From NCBI GenBank assembly GCA_028712355.1, contig JAQTQH010000008.1:1-37326 (forward strand): 37,326 bases of DNA, in the 5' to 3' direction. This DNA is from Dehalococcoidales bacterium (GTDB taxonomy: Bacteria > Chloroflexota > Dehalococcoidia > Dehalococcoidales > RBG-16-60-22). Below the pieces are notes generated by a model, which saw only the letters and a list, made by a program, of their open reading frames with translations, ran no database searches and was not told the DNA's origin. The position numbers were made by a program, and so were the translations under genes. Of the stretch, positions 24,069 through 32,534 are shown one piece after another (the first letter of the stretch is position 1; every line of letters begins with the position of its first letter).

Positions 24069-24500
24069 CTACAACGCGTAAATCTCTTTACCGAAGGTAT
24101 CCACCCAATTCTTCTTGAGCACCTCAACTGCCTCGTCGGTGCGGTCGGCGCCCACAATGACTATCGGCTGACCGCTCTCGCCCCGGCCCAGAAACGGGTA
24201 CAGGTAGAGAACATTGATATTACGGGCTTTAAGCGGCTTGAGCACCGCCTGTAGTCCGCCGGGATGGTCCGGGACTTCCACCGCGATGACATCCGTTTCT
24301 TTCACAGCATAGCCGTGACTCTTCAAGACGTTTATTGTCTTATCCGGATTATCCGTAACGAACCGTACCGTGCTGATATCCGAAGTATCGGCGACTGAGA
24401 TAGCCCGTATGTTAATGCCTTCTACGCCCAGCAGCTCGCTGATGGCGAGAAATTTTCCCGGAGTGTTGTCCAAGCTCACGGATATCTGTTTTACGTTCAT
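24069..24500 (-). CDS. Tandem ACT-domain protein
   Basis: A 143-residue cytoplasmic protein of two ACT domains (about 1-70 and 71-143). The first shows VSLDNTPGKFLAISELLG with INIRAISVAD, the second VEVPDHPGGLQAVLKPL with INVLYLYPF. ACT domains bind amino acids or related small molecules and tune enzymes. Its place 56 bases after the last 2-oxoacid oxidoreductase gene, on the same strand, suggests that it senses an amino acid whose 2-oxo acid the complex handles. GGAG stands eight bases before the ATG. It ends the operon at a strong terminator. Confidence 0.88.
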   Translation of the reverse strand: MNVKQISVSLDNTPGKFLAISELLGVEGINIRAISVADTSDISTVRFVTDNPDKTINVLKSHGYAVKETDVIAVEVPDHPGGLQAVLKPLKARNINVLYLYPFLGRGESGQPIVIVGADRTDEAVEVLKKNWVDTFGKEIYAL

Positions 24501-24556
24501 AATGTTTGCTCCGTAACAATAGTTGCCCCGCCCTCGAAGGAAGAAAAGACCAGCGG

Positions 24557-25087
24557 CTAAAAAAGGTTATATCCGGCCATCAGGGCTTCTTCGTTAATGG
24601 CGACCAGTTTCGTTTTGCCCTTCAACGCCGTCTTCAAGCCGTCCACAATACTGGCGATAGAGACAAGTCGGCTCTTCCTGGTGAAAGCGCCCAGCATCAC
24701 CATGTTGGCGGAGCGGGCGCTGCCCACTTTCTCGGCGATGGCATTCGCCGGGACGTTGACTATCTCAATATCCCGCCGCAGGATTTCAATATCAATCAGC
24801 GATGAGTTCACAAATAAAACGCCGCCGGCATCGACCTGGTTCTGGAAACGCACCAGCGAGGGCGCGTTCATCACCACGACAAACTCCGGCGACGAAGCCA
24901 CCGGAGAGGCAATCTCCTCATCGGATATCGCCACCGTACAGTTGGCGGTGCCGCCCCGCACCTCCGCCCCGTAAGCCGGCAGGTAGGTCACATGCTTGCC
25001 TTCCATCATGGCGGCCTGCGCCAGGTTCAGCCCCATGGAAAGCACGCCCTGCCCGCCGAAACCGGCGAAAATCGTCTTAACCAGCAT
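24557..25087 (-). CDS. korC: 2-oxoacid:ferredoxin oxidoreductase, gamma subunit
   Basis: The gamma subunit of a thiamine-dependent complex that converts 2-oxo acids and CoA to acyl-CoA, CO2 and reduced ferredoxin. At 176 residues it fits the family. IFAGFGGQGVLSMGLNLAQAA at the start and YGAEVRGGTANCTVAISD are its hallmark stretches. It overlaps the end of the beta-subunit gene by 11 bases, so the subunits are probably co-translated. Substrate specificity (2-oxoglutarate, branched-chain or other) is not settled by this subunit; the kor symbol follows the four-gene order and overall likeness. Confidence 0.9.
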   Translation of the reverse strand: MLVKTIFAGFGGQGVLSMGLNLAQAAMMEGKHVTYLPAYGAEVRGGTANCTVAISDEEIASPVASSPEFVVVMNAPSLVRFQNQVDAGGVLFVNSSLIDIEILRRDIEIVNVPANAIAEKVGSARSANMVMLGAFTRKSRLVSIASIVDGLKTALKGKTKLVAINEEALMAGYNLF

Positions 25088-25832
25088 TCTTGTTACCTGT
25101 CTCGTCTTTAATCAGCCCCAGCGGGAACTCCTTGCTCATCACATCGTCAATCCACTGCCATGACTCGCGCGGGGTCATCTTCCAGTTGGTGGGACACGGC
25201 GAAAGAACTTCTACCAGCGCGAAGCCAAGCCCGTCAATCTGTGTTTGAAAGGCTTTTTTAATCGCTTTTTTAGTCTTGCGGATATTCGCCGGCGAATTGA
25301 CCGCCGTGCGCTCCACATAGACTGCCCCTCTGGTCAAGGCGATTATCTCGCTCATGCGGATAGGATAACCTTCGACTTTCAAATCGCGGCCGTAAGGAGT
25401 GGTGGTCGTTTTCTGCTCGAGGAGAGTGGTCGGCGCCATCTGCCCGCCGGTCATGCCGTAGACAGCGTTGTTAATAAAGATAGCGGTGATACGCTCGCCG
25501 CGATTGGCGGCGTGGACTGTTTCCGCCGTGCCGATGGCCGCCAGGTCGCCGTCGCCCTGGTAGGTGAAGACGATACAGTCCGGGTTCGCCCGCTTCATGC
25601 CGGTGGCGACTGCCGCTCCGCGCCCATGCGCCGATTCCAGCATATCAACATCGAAATAATGGTAGGCAAAGACCGAGCATCCCGGCGGCGGCACCCCGAC
25701 CACCTTCTCCTGAATGCCTAACTCGTCAATCACTTCGGCGATAAGCCGGTGCACGATGGAATGCCCGCAACCCGGGCAGTAGTGAAAGACCGCCGGTTTC
25801 AATGACTTTGGACGGGTATAAACTTTCTTCAT
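25077..25832 (-). CDS. korB: 2-oxoacid:ferredoxin oxidoreductase, beta (TPP-binding) subunit
   Basis: Binds thiamine pyrophosphate and an iron-sulfur cluster in the 2-oxoacid oxidoreductase. CPGCGH (C19, C22) and PPPGCSVF (C52) supply cluster cysteines; GDGD (93-96) and NN (121-122), followed by YGMTGGQMAPTT, form the TPP-magnesium motif. The 251-residue length matches the compact archaeal/anaerobe type. It lies two bases after the alpha-subunit gene and overlaps the gamma gene. Functionally this is the catalytic core of the complex. Confidence 0.94.
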   Translation of the reverse strand: MKKVYTRPKSLKPAVFHYCPGCGHSIVHRLIAEVIDELGIQEKVVGVPPPGCSVFAYHYFDVDMLESAHGRGAAVATGMKRANPDCIVFTYQGDGDLAAIGTAETVHAANRGERITAIFINNAVYGMTGGQMAPTTLLEQKTTTTPYGRDLKVEGYPIRMSEIIALTRGAVYVERTAVNSPANIRKTKKAIKKAFQTQIDGLGFALVEVLSPCPTNWKMTPRESWQWIDDVMSKEFPLGLIKDETGNKNAG

Positions 25833-25834
25833 AA

Positions 25835-26902
25835 TTAAGTCAGACCTTCCTGGACGTAGATGCGAGAAATCACGCGGGCAACCTCGCTGGGGGTGGGAAT
25901 CACGCCGCCGGGGCGCCCGTAGAAAGAGACTTTTCCCTTGCCTTCCAGCGCCAGCTTAACATCGTCAACCATCTGCCCCATGTTCATTTCAAAGACAAGG
26001 AATTGCTTGGTTTTTTTGGCCGCTTCCTTCACTGCCTCCGTCGGAAATGGCCAGAGGGTAATGGGCCGCAGCATGCCTACCTTGAGACCTTCGGCGCGCA
26101 CGGTCTTGATCGCGCCCCGGGCGATACGTGCCGCAATGCCGAAGGCTACGATAATCAGCCTGGCATCATCGGTCAGAAACGCTTCGCTGGTGGTCTCCTC
26201 CTTCTGAATTAGCTGATAGCGACGGAAAAGGCTCCAGTTAAGCTCTTCCAGTTCGGCGGGTTTGGAGGTAAAGGTTTTAAAAATGCGGCTGGGACGTCCT
26301 TTGGCGCCCCGCAGCGAGCGGCTGCGTACTGAAAAGACTTCCGGGGCTTCATGGTGGAACGCCACAGGCTCCATCATTTGCCCCAGCATACCGTCGCCCA
26401 GTATCATCACAGGAACCAGGTATTTATCAGCCAGGTCGAAGGCGCGGTGGGTGAATTCCGCCAGTTCCGGCACCGAGGACGGCGCCAGAACGATAGTACG
26501 ATAATCACCGTGACCGCCGCCGCGCGTCGCCTGGAAATAGTCCGACTGCGCTGCCGAGATACTGCCCAACCCCGGTCCACCCCGCGACATGTTGACGATG
26601 ACGCAGGGCAGCTCGTTAGCCGCCAGATAGGAAATCCCCTCCTGCTTGAGGCTGATGCCCGGGCTGGAGGACGAAGTCATCACCCGCACGCCGGCGGCAC
26701 TGGCGCCGTAGACCATGTTAATTGCCGCCAGTTCGCTTTCTGCCTGGACGAAAGAGCACCCCTTGCGGCGGCTCAGGTTGAGCGCCATGTACTCGGATAG
26801 CTCATTTTGGGGAGTAATAGGGTAACCGAAATAGCACTGACACCCGGCACGGATAGCCGCTTCGGCGATGGCGCTGTTGCCGTTCATGAGTACTTCAGGC
26901 AC
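25835..26902 (-). CDS. korA: 2-oxoacid:ferredoxin oxidoreductase, alpha subunit
   Basis: The alpha subunit with the pyrimidine-binding domain of the TPP enzyme. It begins MPEVLMNGNSAIAEAAIRAG and continues with YFGYPITPQNEL, the hallmark of KorA/VorB-type subunits; AESELAAINMVYGASAAG and TSSSSPGISLKQEG follow. I place the start at the GTG at 26902, which overlaps the ferredoxin gene by eight bases and has GAGG seven bases upstream. A longer frame reaching 26971 lies inside the ferredoxin gene and adds an unlikely Arg/Pro-rich head. With this start the product has 355 residues, normal for the family. Confidence 0.92.
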   Translation of the reverse strand: MPEVLMNGNSAIAEAAIRAGCQCYFGYPITPQNELSEYMALNLSRRKGCSFVQAESELAAINMVYGASAAGVRVMTSSSSPGISLKQEGISYLAANELPCVIVNMSRGGPGLGSISAAQSDYFQATRGGGHGDYRTIVLAPSSVPELAEFTHRAFDLADKYLVPVMILGDGMLGQMMEPVAFHHEAPEVFSVRSRSLRGAKGRPSRIFKTFTSKPAELEELNWSLFRRYQLIQKEETTSEAFLTDDARLIIVAFGIAARIARGAIKTVRAEGLKVGMLRPITLWPFPTEAVKEAAKKTKQFLVFEMNMGQMVDDVKLALEGKGKVSFYGRPGGVIPTPSEVARVISRIYVQEGLT

Positions 26903-27131
26903 GGTAGACCTCGATGGCGACTTCCGGGCAGACCAGCGCGCAGGTGGTGCAACCGGTGCAACCGCCCTCATCTTTGAATTCCGCCGGCAGGTAGCCGGTG
27001 GCGTTCAGTTTCGCCGAAATAGAAATCAGCCCGTTGGGGCATACTGAAACGCAGAGTTCGCAGCCCTTGCAGCGCTCACGATCGATTTCAATACGTCCTT
27101 TAGCTTTAACTTCCGTTTTTGAAGAATCCAT
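26895..27131 (-). CDS. korD: 2-oxoacid:ferredoxin oxidoreductase, delta (2x4Fe-4S) subunit
   Basis: A 78-residue ferredoxin-type subunit that passes electrons from the catalytic core. Two 4Fe-4S motifs are intact: C21-C24-C27-C31 in CKGCELCVSVCP and C58-C61-C64-C68 in CTGCTTCALVCP. GAGGTGG precedes the ATG. It is the first gene of the korD-A-B-C operon and overlaps korA by eight bases. Upstream is a promoter embedded in two inverted repeats. Confidence 0.93.
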   Translation of the reverse strand: MDSSKTEVKAKGRIEIDRERCKGCELCVSVCPNGLISISAKLNATGYLPAEFKDEGGCTGCTTCALVCPEVAIEVYRA

Positions 27132-27163
27132 TAAGCCACCTCAACCGCACAACAAAAAACGAC

Positions 27164-27216
27164 CACCTGCAGGTGAATCTATTTGGATTATATATCCAAA
27201 CTGGCGAAAGCTGCAA
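27164..27216 (-). promoter_or_regulatory. Promoter of the kor operon with two operator-like palindromes
   Basis: On the minus strand TTGCAG (27216-27211) and a perfect TATAAT (27192-27187) are 18 bases apart. The -10 box lies inside the inverted repeat TTTGGAT-N5-ATCCAAA (27182-27200). Just downstream of the expected transcription start is a perfect 12-base palindrome, CACCTGCAGGTG (27164-27175). Both fit repressor sites, and the region is shared with the divergent phosphorylase gene. Confidence 0.5.
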
Positions 27217-27301
27217 GAAAGGTGTAAAATTGCATATCCAGTTTTGTTTCCGTTAAGATAGTAAAATAAAGACATATGCCACAAAGCAGCAACAAAACAT
27301 A

Positions 27302-29107
27302 ATGCTATCCGATATTGCGGTAACGCCTTCTCAATCACTGAACGTCGCCTACTTTTCCATGGAGTTCGGGCTGGACCCCGCCATGCCCACCTACAGCGGC
27401 GGACTGGGCATCCTGGCGGGTGATACAGTGCGTGCCGCCGCCGATAACGGACTGCCGATGGTCTGCATCAGCCTGCTGCACCGCAAGGGCTACTTCCGCC
27501 AGCACATCGACAGCAGCGGCAACCAAACCGAAACCGAAGTAGACTGGGCGCCGGAAAAGTTTTTGCAGCTGCTGCCCGCCCGCATCATCGTCCCTATCGG
27601 GGGAAAACAGCTACAGGTACAGGTATGGCGCTACCTGGTGCACGGGCAGTCCGGTTATGACATACCGGTCTATTTCCTGGATACCGCCGTGCCGGAGAAC
27701 CCGAAGTGGGAGCAAAGCCTGAGCGGGCAGCTCTACCGGAACGACCCACGCTACCGTATCTACCAGGAGGCAGTGCTGGGGCTGGGCGGCGTCGCCATGC
27801 TGCGTGCGCTGGGCTACCGCGTTGTCCATTCCTACCACATGAACGAAGGCCATTCCGCTTTGGTCACGCTGGCGCTCATAGAAGAGCGGATGTGGGGGAA
27901 CAGTCTCAGTGCCGTTACCGAAGACGATAAAGAGGCGGTACGGCAGCGATGCGTTTTTACCACCCATACCCCTATCGCGGCAGGGCATGACGAGTTCCCC
28001 ATGCCCCTAGTTCGCGAGGTCCTCGGGGAAGAGCGCACTAATTATCTGCTGACGACCGGGGGCTGCCGTAACGATACCCTCAACATGAGCAACCTGGCGG
28101 TGGATTTTTCACGTTATATCAATGGCGTTTCCATGCGCCACGAAGCCGTCTCTCAGTGCATGTACTGTAACCGTGCCATCGACGCGGAACACTGCTACGT
28201 CAACGGAGTCACCGTACCCCGTGCCAAGATTATGCCTTGCCAGTACTCGGAGCACCCGATTGATGCGATTACCAACGGCGTGCATGCTGTAACCTGGGCT
28301 TCTTCCGCTCTCAGCAAAATCTATGACCACTATATCCCCGAGTGGCGCCGGGACAACCGCTACCTGCGCTACGCCATCGGTATCCCGCTGGAAGTCATCT
28401 GGCAAGCGCATCAAGAAGCCAAGCAGGAACTGTTCAATGAAATAAACCGCCGCACCGGCATTACCCTCAAACCCGATGTAATGACCCTCGGCTTTGCCCG
28501 GCGCGCCACCGGCTACAAGCGCACCGACCTCATGTTCTCCGACCTTAACCGCCTGCGGCAGATTGTCCGGCAGTCGGGGCCACTACAGATTGTCTGCGGC
28601 GGGAAAGCCCATCCCAACGACGGCAGCGGCAAGGAAATTATCCGCAACATCTACAAAGCCGCCGCCGAGTTGAAAGATATTATCCCCGTGGTCTACCTGG
28701 AAGAATACGATATGGCTCTGGCGAAGTACGTCTGCGCCGGCGTTGACCTGTGGGTGAACACCCCCCTCAAGCCGCTGGAAGCCTCCGGGACGAGCGGCAT
28801 GAAGACCGCCCTCAACGGAGTACCAAGCCTGAGCATCCTCGATGGCTGGTGGATTGAAGGACACGTAGAAGGCGTGACCGGCTGGTCTATCGATAACGGA
28901 TGGCAGGAAGAAAGTAACCGCGAACGGGAAATCGCCTCGCTCTATGATAAACTGGAGCGGCTGATTTTACCGATGTATTATAAGTCCCCCGCCGATTTCA
29001 TGACGGTCATGCGCTACGCGATTTCCCTGAACAGCTCACATTTCAACGCCCAGCGTATGGTCCTGCAATACCTCCAGAACGCCTACCGCAACACGGGCAA
29101 CTCGTAA
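27302..29107 (+). CDS. glgP: Alpha-glucan (glycogen) phosphorylase
   Basis: Releases glucose-1-phosphate from alpha-1,4-glucans using pyridoxal phosphate. The 601-residue protein starts NVAYFSMEFGLDP and YSGGLGILAGDTVRAA, typical of the short, TIGR02094-like phosphorylases, and lacks the N-terminal DUF3417 extension of longer ones. HMNEGHSA, TTHTPIAAGHDEFP and GGKAHPND follow in order. The PLP lysine is K501 in EASGTSGMKTALNG. The ATG has no clear ribosome-binding site. It stands alone between the kor operon and the kamA operon, with no other glycogen gene in the window. Confidence 0.93.
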   Translation: MLSDIAVTPSQSLNVAYFSMEFGLDPAMPTYSGGLGILAGDTVRAAADNGLPMVCISLLHRKGYFRQHIDSSGNQTETEVDWAPEKFLQLLPARIIVPIGGKQLQVQVWRYLVHGQSGYDIPVYFLDTAVPENPKWEQSLSGQLYRNDPRYRIYQEAVLGLGGVAMLRALGYRVVHSYHMNEGHSALVTLALIEERMWGNSLSAVTEDDKEAVRQRCVFTTHTPIAAGHDEFPMPLVREVLGEERTNYLLTTGGCRNDTLNMSNLAVDFSRYINGVSMRHEAVSQCMYCNRAIDAEHCYVNGVTVPRAKIMPCQYSEHPIDAITNGVHAVTWASSALSKIYDHYIPEWRRDNRYLRYAIGIPLEVIWQAHQEAKQELFNEINRRTGITLKPDVMTLGFARRATGYKRTDLMFSDLNRLRQIVRQSGPLQIVCGGKAHPNDGSGKEIIRNIYKAAAELKDIIPVVYLEEYDMALAKYVCAGVDLWVNTPLKPLEASGTSGMKTALNGVPSLSILDGWWIEGHVEGVTGWSIDNGWQEESNREREIASLYDKLERLILPMYYKSPADFMTVMRYAISLNSSHFNAQRMVLQYLQNAYRNTGNS

Positions 29108-29149
29108 TGCTCATCCTAAAATATTTTCTTAAAATAGCCCCCCAAACCC

Positions 29150-29178
29150 TTGAAATTTGTCCGGAAATACTTTATACT
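29150..29178 (+). promoter_or_regulatory. Promoter of the kamA operon
   Basis: TTGAAA (29150-29155) and TATACT (29173-29178) are exactly 17 bases apart, with about 33 bases from the predicted transcription start to the GTG start codon. The 42 bases before it after the phosphorylase stop show no strong terminator. Confidence 0.55.
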
Positions 29179-29217
29179 TTATACTTAAAATAAGGAGAAA
29201 AATAAGGAGAATACCAG

Positions 29218-30570
29218 GTGAAAACAGAATCACAAATGAGCTTGTTTGACGTGTCCTCAGACGACAAACCCCCCAGTAACAGTTTCAACAGCAGGGAGGC
29301 TGAAGAGCCTCCAAGTACCAGCTTGTCCTCAAAAGACGACGAACCTCCTCTTAAACGCAGCAACGCCACCAGCCGCGACCGGTTTTTCCGCCACGTGCCC
29401 GAAAGTGATTGGAATGACTGGAAATGGCAGTTCCGCAACCGTATCACCACTGTTGATGAGCTAAGGAAAGTTTTTCCTCTTTCCGCCGAAGAACCGGCAC
29501 AGCTCAAGCTGGTCATGATGCGGTATCCCCTCTCGGTGACCCCTTACTACCTCTCGCTCATCAATCCGGATGACCCCGCCGACCCCGTGCGCCGGCAGGC
29601 TATCCCCTGCCTGGACGAGGTCACCATGGGCTCTGTAGGCATGGAAGACCCTCTCGAAGAGAAGCGCGACTCCAAGGTGCCCGGACTGGTGCACCGTTAC
29701 CCGGACCGCGTCCTGATGGTACTCACGGACATCTGCCCCATGCTCTGCCGCCACTGCACCCGCAAGCGGGAGTGGCAGCACGGCGGCTGGGTCCGCAGCA
29801 TGGCGGAAATCGAACGAATGCTGGACTATATCCGCAAGCACCGGGAAGTACGTGATGTCATCATCTCCGGCGGCGACCCCTTGACCCTGGCGACCAGCCG
29901 ACTGGAAGAAATCATCTCGCGCATCCGAAGCATCGAGCACGTGGAGATTATCCGTATCGGTACGCGCTGTCCGGTGGTCATGCCGCAGCGTATCGATGAT
30001 GAGCTCTGCGCGATGCTATCTAAATACGGACCCATCTGGGTGAATACTCACTTCAACCACTATCACGAGTTGACCCCGGAAGCCGCCCGCGCCTGCGATA
30101 AGTTATTGCGCGCCGGCGTGCCGGTGAACAACCAGTCGGTACTGCTGCGCGGCGTCAACGACTCGGTAGAGACGCAGTTGAAGCTGGTGCGCGGTCTCCT
30201 GCGCATCAAGGTACGCCCGTACTACCTCTTCCAGTGTGACGAGGTACAGGGTACGGAACACCTGCGCACACCGGTCGAAGTTGGTATCAAGATAATCGAA
30301 GGCTTGCGCGGTCATACGTCGGGTCTGGCGGTGCCGCACTTCGTAATTGACCTGCCCTTTGGCGGCGGCAAGGTGCCCCTCCAGCCGAACTACGTACTGG
30401 AGCATAACAAAGACGAACTGCTCATCCGGAACTACCAGAACAAACTCTTCCGCTTCCGCAACCCGCACGGTGAAGAGAGCCCCGATGCTGTTCTGGAAGC
30501 GGTGGCACTGACCTATCAGCCAAACAGCATTACGAAGGAAAACACCGATGCGGATAGGATTATCGTTTGA
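29218..30570 (+). CDS. kamA: Lysine 2,3-aminomutase (KamA-family radical SAM/PLP enzyme)
   Basis: Converts L-lysine to beta-lysine with S-adenosylmethionine, a 4Fe-4S cluster and PLP. Cluster cysteines are C173, C177 and C180; the carboxylate-binding Arg is R182, the Asp pair that holds the lysine side-chain amine is D341 and D378, and the PLP lysine is K385. All keep a constant offset of 48 from the clostridial enzyme (C125, C129, C132, R134, D293, D330, K337). In glutamate 2,3-aminomutase the two Asp are replaced, so lysine is the likely substrate. The extra N-terminal 48 residues are low-complexity with two similar Ser/Asp/Pro pieces. The GTG start has AAGGAGA upstream. It is the first gene of a tightly coupled operon. 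Confidence 0.9.
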   Translation: MKTESQMSLFDVSSDDKPPSNSFNSREAEEPPSTSLSSKDDEPPLKRSNATSRDRFFRHVPESDWNDWKWQFRNRITTVDELRKVFPLSAEEPAQLKLVMMRYPLSVTPYYLSLINPDDPADPVRRQAIPCLDEVTMGSVGMEDPLEEKRDSKVPGLVHRYPDRVLMVLTDICPMLCRHCTRKREWQHGGWVRSMAEIERMLDYIRKHREVRDVIISGGDPLTLATSRLEEIISRIRSIEHVEIIRIGTRCPVVMPQRIDDELCAMLSKYGPIWVNTHFNHYHELTPEAARACDKLLRAGVPVNNQSVLLRGVNDSVETQLKLVRGLLRIKVRPYYLFQCDEVQGTEHLRTPVEVGIKIIEGLRGHTSGLAVPHFVIDLPFGGGKVPLQPNYVLEHNKDELLIRNYQNKLFRFRNPHGEESPDAVLEAVALTYQPNSITKENTDADRIIV

Positions 30571-31552
30571 CCTGAAAGACGCCCTTCCGCACCCAATCGG
30601 TGAGCCGGAAGACGCTTTAGAAGAATATGACTCTGCCGAGACGGTGCAGATTATCGAAGATACCATCTCGGCAGAGGGACACAGGGTTATCCGTCTGGGC
30701 GGCGGTCAAGAATTCCTGAACAACATCCTGCACGAGAAGGTCGACTGCGTTTTCAACATTGCCGAAGGCCGGGGCAGCTACCGCAGCCGTGAATCGCAGG
30801 TGCCTGCCGTCCTGGAGATGCTGGACATATCGTACTCCGGTTCCGACCCACAGTGCCTTGCCGTGTGTCTGGACAAGCCGCTGACCAAGCAACTGGTGGC
30901 GGCGGCAGGGATTAAAATACCACAGTCACTAACTGTTGCTGATACTAAAGAACTCGCCACCGTCAACTGGCCGGACTTCCCTTTTCCGGCAATCATCAAA
31001 CCCGCCTTCGAAGGCTCCAGCAAGGGCGTGCGCCTCACTTCGCTGGTGGAGGACGCTCGCCAGGTGCAAGAATCCGTAATTAATCTGCTCAAGATCTACA
31101 ATCAGCCGGTCATGGTTGAAGAATTCATCGATGGAGATGAGGTTACGGTAGGCATGGTGGGTAATACGCCCCCGCAGGTGCTCGGCATGATGCGCATTGT
31201 CCCCAAGACTGTTAACAGACACTTCGTCTACTCCCTGGAAGTCAAGCGGGACTACAAGAGGCTGGTCGAATATGAATGTCCGGCAAAGCTCGCGGAGTCA
31301 ACCCTGAAGGCAATCTCCGATGCCAGCCGGAAATCATTCGAAGTGCTGGGCTGCCGCGACTTTGCCCGGGTTGATTTCCGCATCGACGCTTCGGGCGTTC
31401 CTTATTTCCTGGAAATCAACCCGCTGCCGGGATTAGGCACTTACAGCGACCTGGTCATCATGGCGCTCAAGGTGGGCTGGACCCACCACGGGTTAATCAG
31501 CGCGGTATTAAACGCCGCGTTGAAGAGGTACCCGCAATGGCAAAAAACGTAG
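30548..31552 (+). CDS. ATP-grasp ligase, D-Ala-D-Ala ligase-like (first of two)
   Basis: A 334-residue ATP-grasp enzyme, which joins a carboxylate to an amine through an acyl phosphate. ATP and metal residues are in place: K110, K151 and the S157-S158 loop in IIKPAFEGSSKGV, E191-E192 and E198 in VEEFIDGDEV, R274 and D276 in FARVDFRID, E289 and N291 in FLEINPLPGL. The N-terminal GGxSxE signature that binds the first D-alanine is absent, as is a vanX/murF context, so peptidoglycan D-Ala-D-Ala synthesis is unlikely. It starts 23 bases inside the end of kamA with GAAGGA upstream, which points to use of the KamA product. Confidence 0.88.
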   Translation: MRIGLSFDLKDALPHPIGEPEDALEEYDSAETVQIIEDTISAEGHRVIRLGGGQEFLNNILHEKVDCVFNIAEGRGSYRSRESQVPAVLEMLDISYSGSDPQCLAVCLDKPLTKQLVAAAGIKIPQSLTVADTKELATVNWPDFPFPAIIKPAFEGSSKGVRLTSLVEDARQVQESVINLLKIYNQPVMVEEFIDGDEVTVGMVGNTPPQVLGMMRIVPKTVNRHFVYSLEVKRDYKRLVEYECPAKLAESTLKAISDASRKSFEVLGCRDFARVDFRIDASGVPYFLEINPLPGLGTYSDLVIMALKVGWTHHGLISAVLNAALKRYPQWQKT

Positions 31553-32532
31553 CCATCGTTTACAGCGAGCCGGTTACCAGCCACTACCACGCCACCGGTG
31601 AGGAAGCCGCCGAAGCCGGGGTGCTCAATGCTTTAGCTGCGGTACATCAAGCCCTGCGGGAGCTTGGTTACCGCGTAACGCGGGTACCTCTGGCGCCTCA
31701 GGATTCCATACCTGAAAAACTAAGCCGGTTAAATGCCGACTTGGTCTTCAATCTTTTTGAGGGATTCCCCGGCAACCCCGCCACCGAAGCCGAGGTGCCG
31801 GAGTTCCTCACCCGGTGTGGTATTCCTTATACCGGATGCGGAGCGGAAAGCCTGAGGACGGCACTCAATAAACCGGCTACCAAGACATTACTCAAGCAAG
31901 CCGGGATACCGACGCCGGACTTTCAACTGCTCACGCCGGATACCATCACTGATTTTCGCCTCAATTACCCGTGCATCGTCAAGATGAGCGGAGAACACGC
32001 CAGCCACGGGCTATCAGAAAAGAGTGTCGTCCATGACGCTGCTTCGCTGGCGGAACAGGTACGCCGGATTGTCTCCCTTTACGGCGGCAGCGCCCTGGTG
32101 GAAGAGTTCCTCACGGGACGCGAGTTCAACATTACCGTCATGGGAAATTCAAAATGCAGCGTACTGCCGCCATCGGAAATATGCTACTCTTTGCCTGAAG
32201 AGATGCCTCAAATCCTCACCTTCGCCGCTAAATGGGAAGAGGAAAGTGCCTACTACAAGGGCACGAAGGCAGTCTGCCCTGCCCCCATCACTCCCGCCCT
32301 GCGCCGCGATATCGTGCGGATAGCGCAGAAGACCTTCCGGCTGCTGGGATGCCGCGGCTACGCGCGCGTGGACTTGCGCCAGGATAGCGCAAAAAGGTTA
32401 AATGTAATAGAGGTAAACCCCAACCCGGATATCTCCCCGGGCACAGGAGCCGCCCTACAATCAGAAGCAGCGGGCATGTCCTATAGCGAACTTATCCGCA
32501 GAATCGTGAACTTCGCTCAGGAAAAGGACTGA
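31537..32532 (+). CDS. ATP-grasp ligase, D-Ala-D-Ala ligase-like (second of two)
   Basis: A second ATP-grasp enzyme of 331 residues, clearly different from its neighbour. It keeps K112, K149 with SGEHASHGLSEKS as the small loop, E189-E190 and E196 in VEEFLTGREF, R277 and D279 in YARVDLRQD, and E292 and N294 in VIEVNPNPDIS. The N-terminus has no D-Ala-D-Ala ligase signature. It overlaps the first ligase gene by 16 bases. Two unlike ligases in a row suggest two successive amide bonds, or a heterodimeric pair; the sequence does not decide. Confidence 0.87.
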   Translation: MAKNVAIVYSEPVTSHYHATGEEAAEAGVLNALAAVHQALRELGYRVTRVPLAPQDSIPEKLSRLNADLVFNLFEGFPGNPATEAEVPEFLTRCGIPYTGCGAESLRTALNKPATKTLLKQAGIPTPDFQLLTPDTITDFRLNYPCIVKMSGEHASHGLSEKSVVHDAASLAEQVRRIVSLYGGSALVEEFLTGREFNITVMGNSKCSVLPPSEICYSLPEEMPQILTFAAKWEEESAYYKGTKAVCPAPITPALRRDIVRIAQKTFRLLGCRGYARVDLRQDSAKRLNVIEVNPNPDISPGTGAALQSEAAGMSYSELIRRIVNFAQEKD

Positions 32533-32534
32533 AC

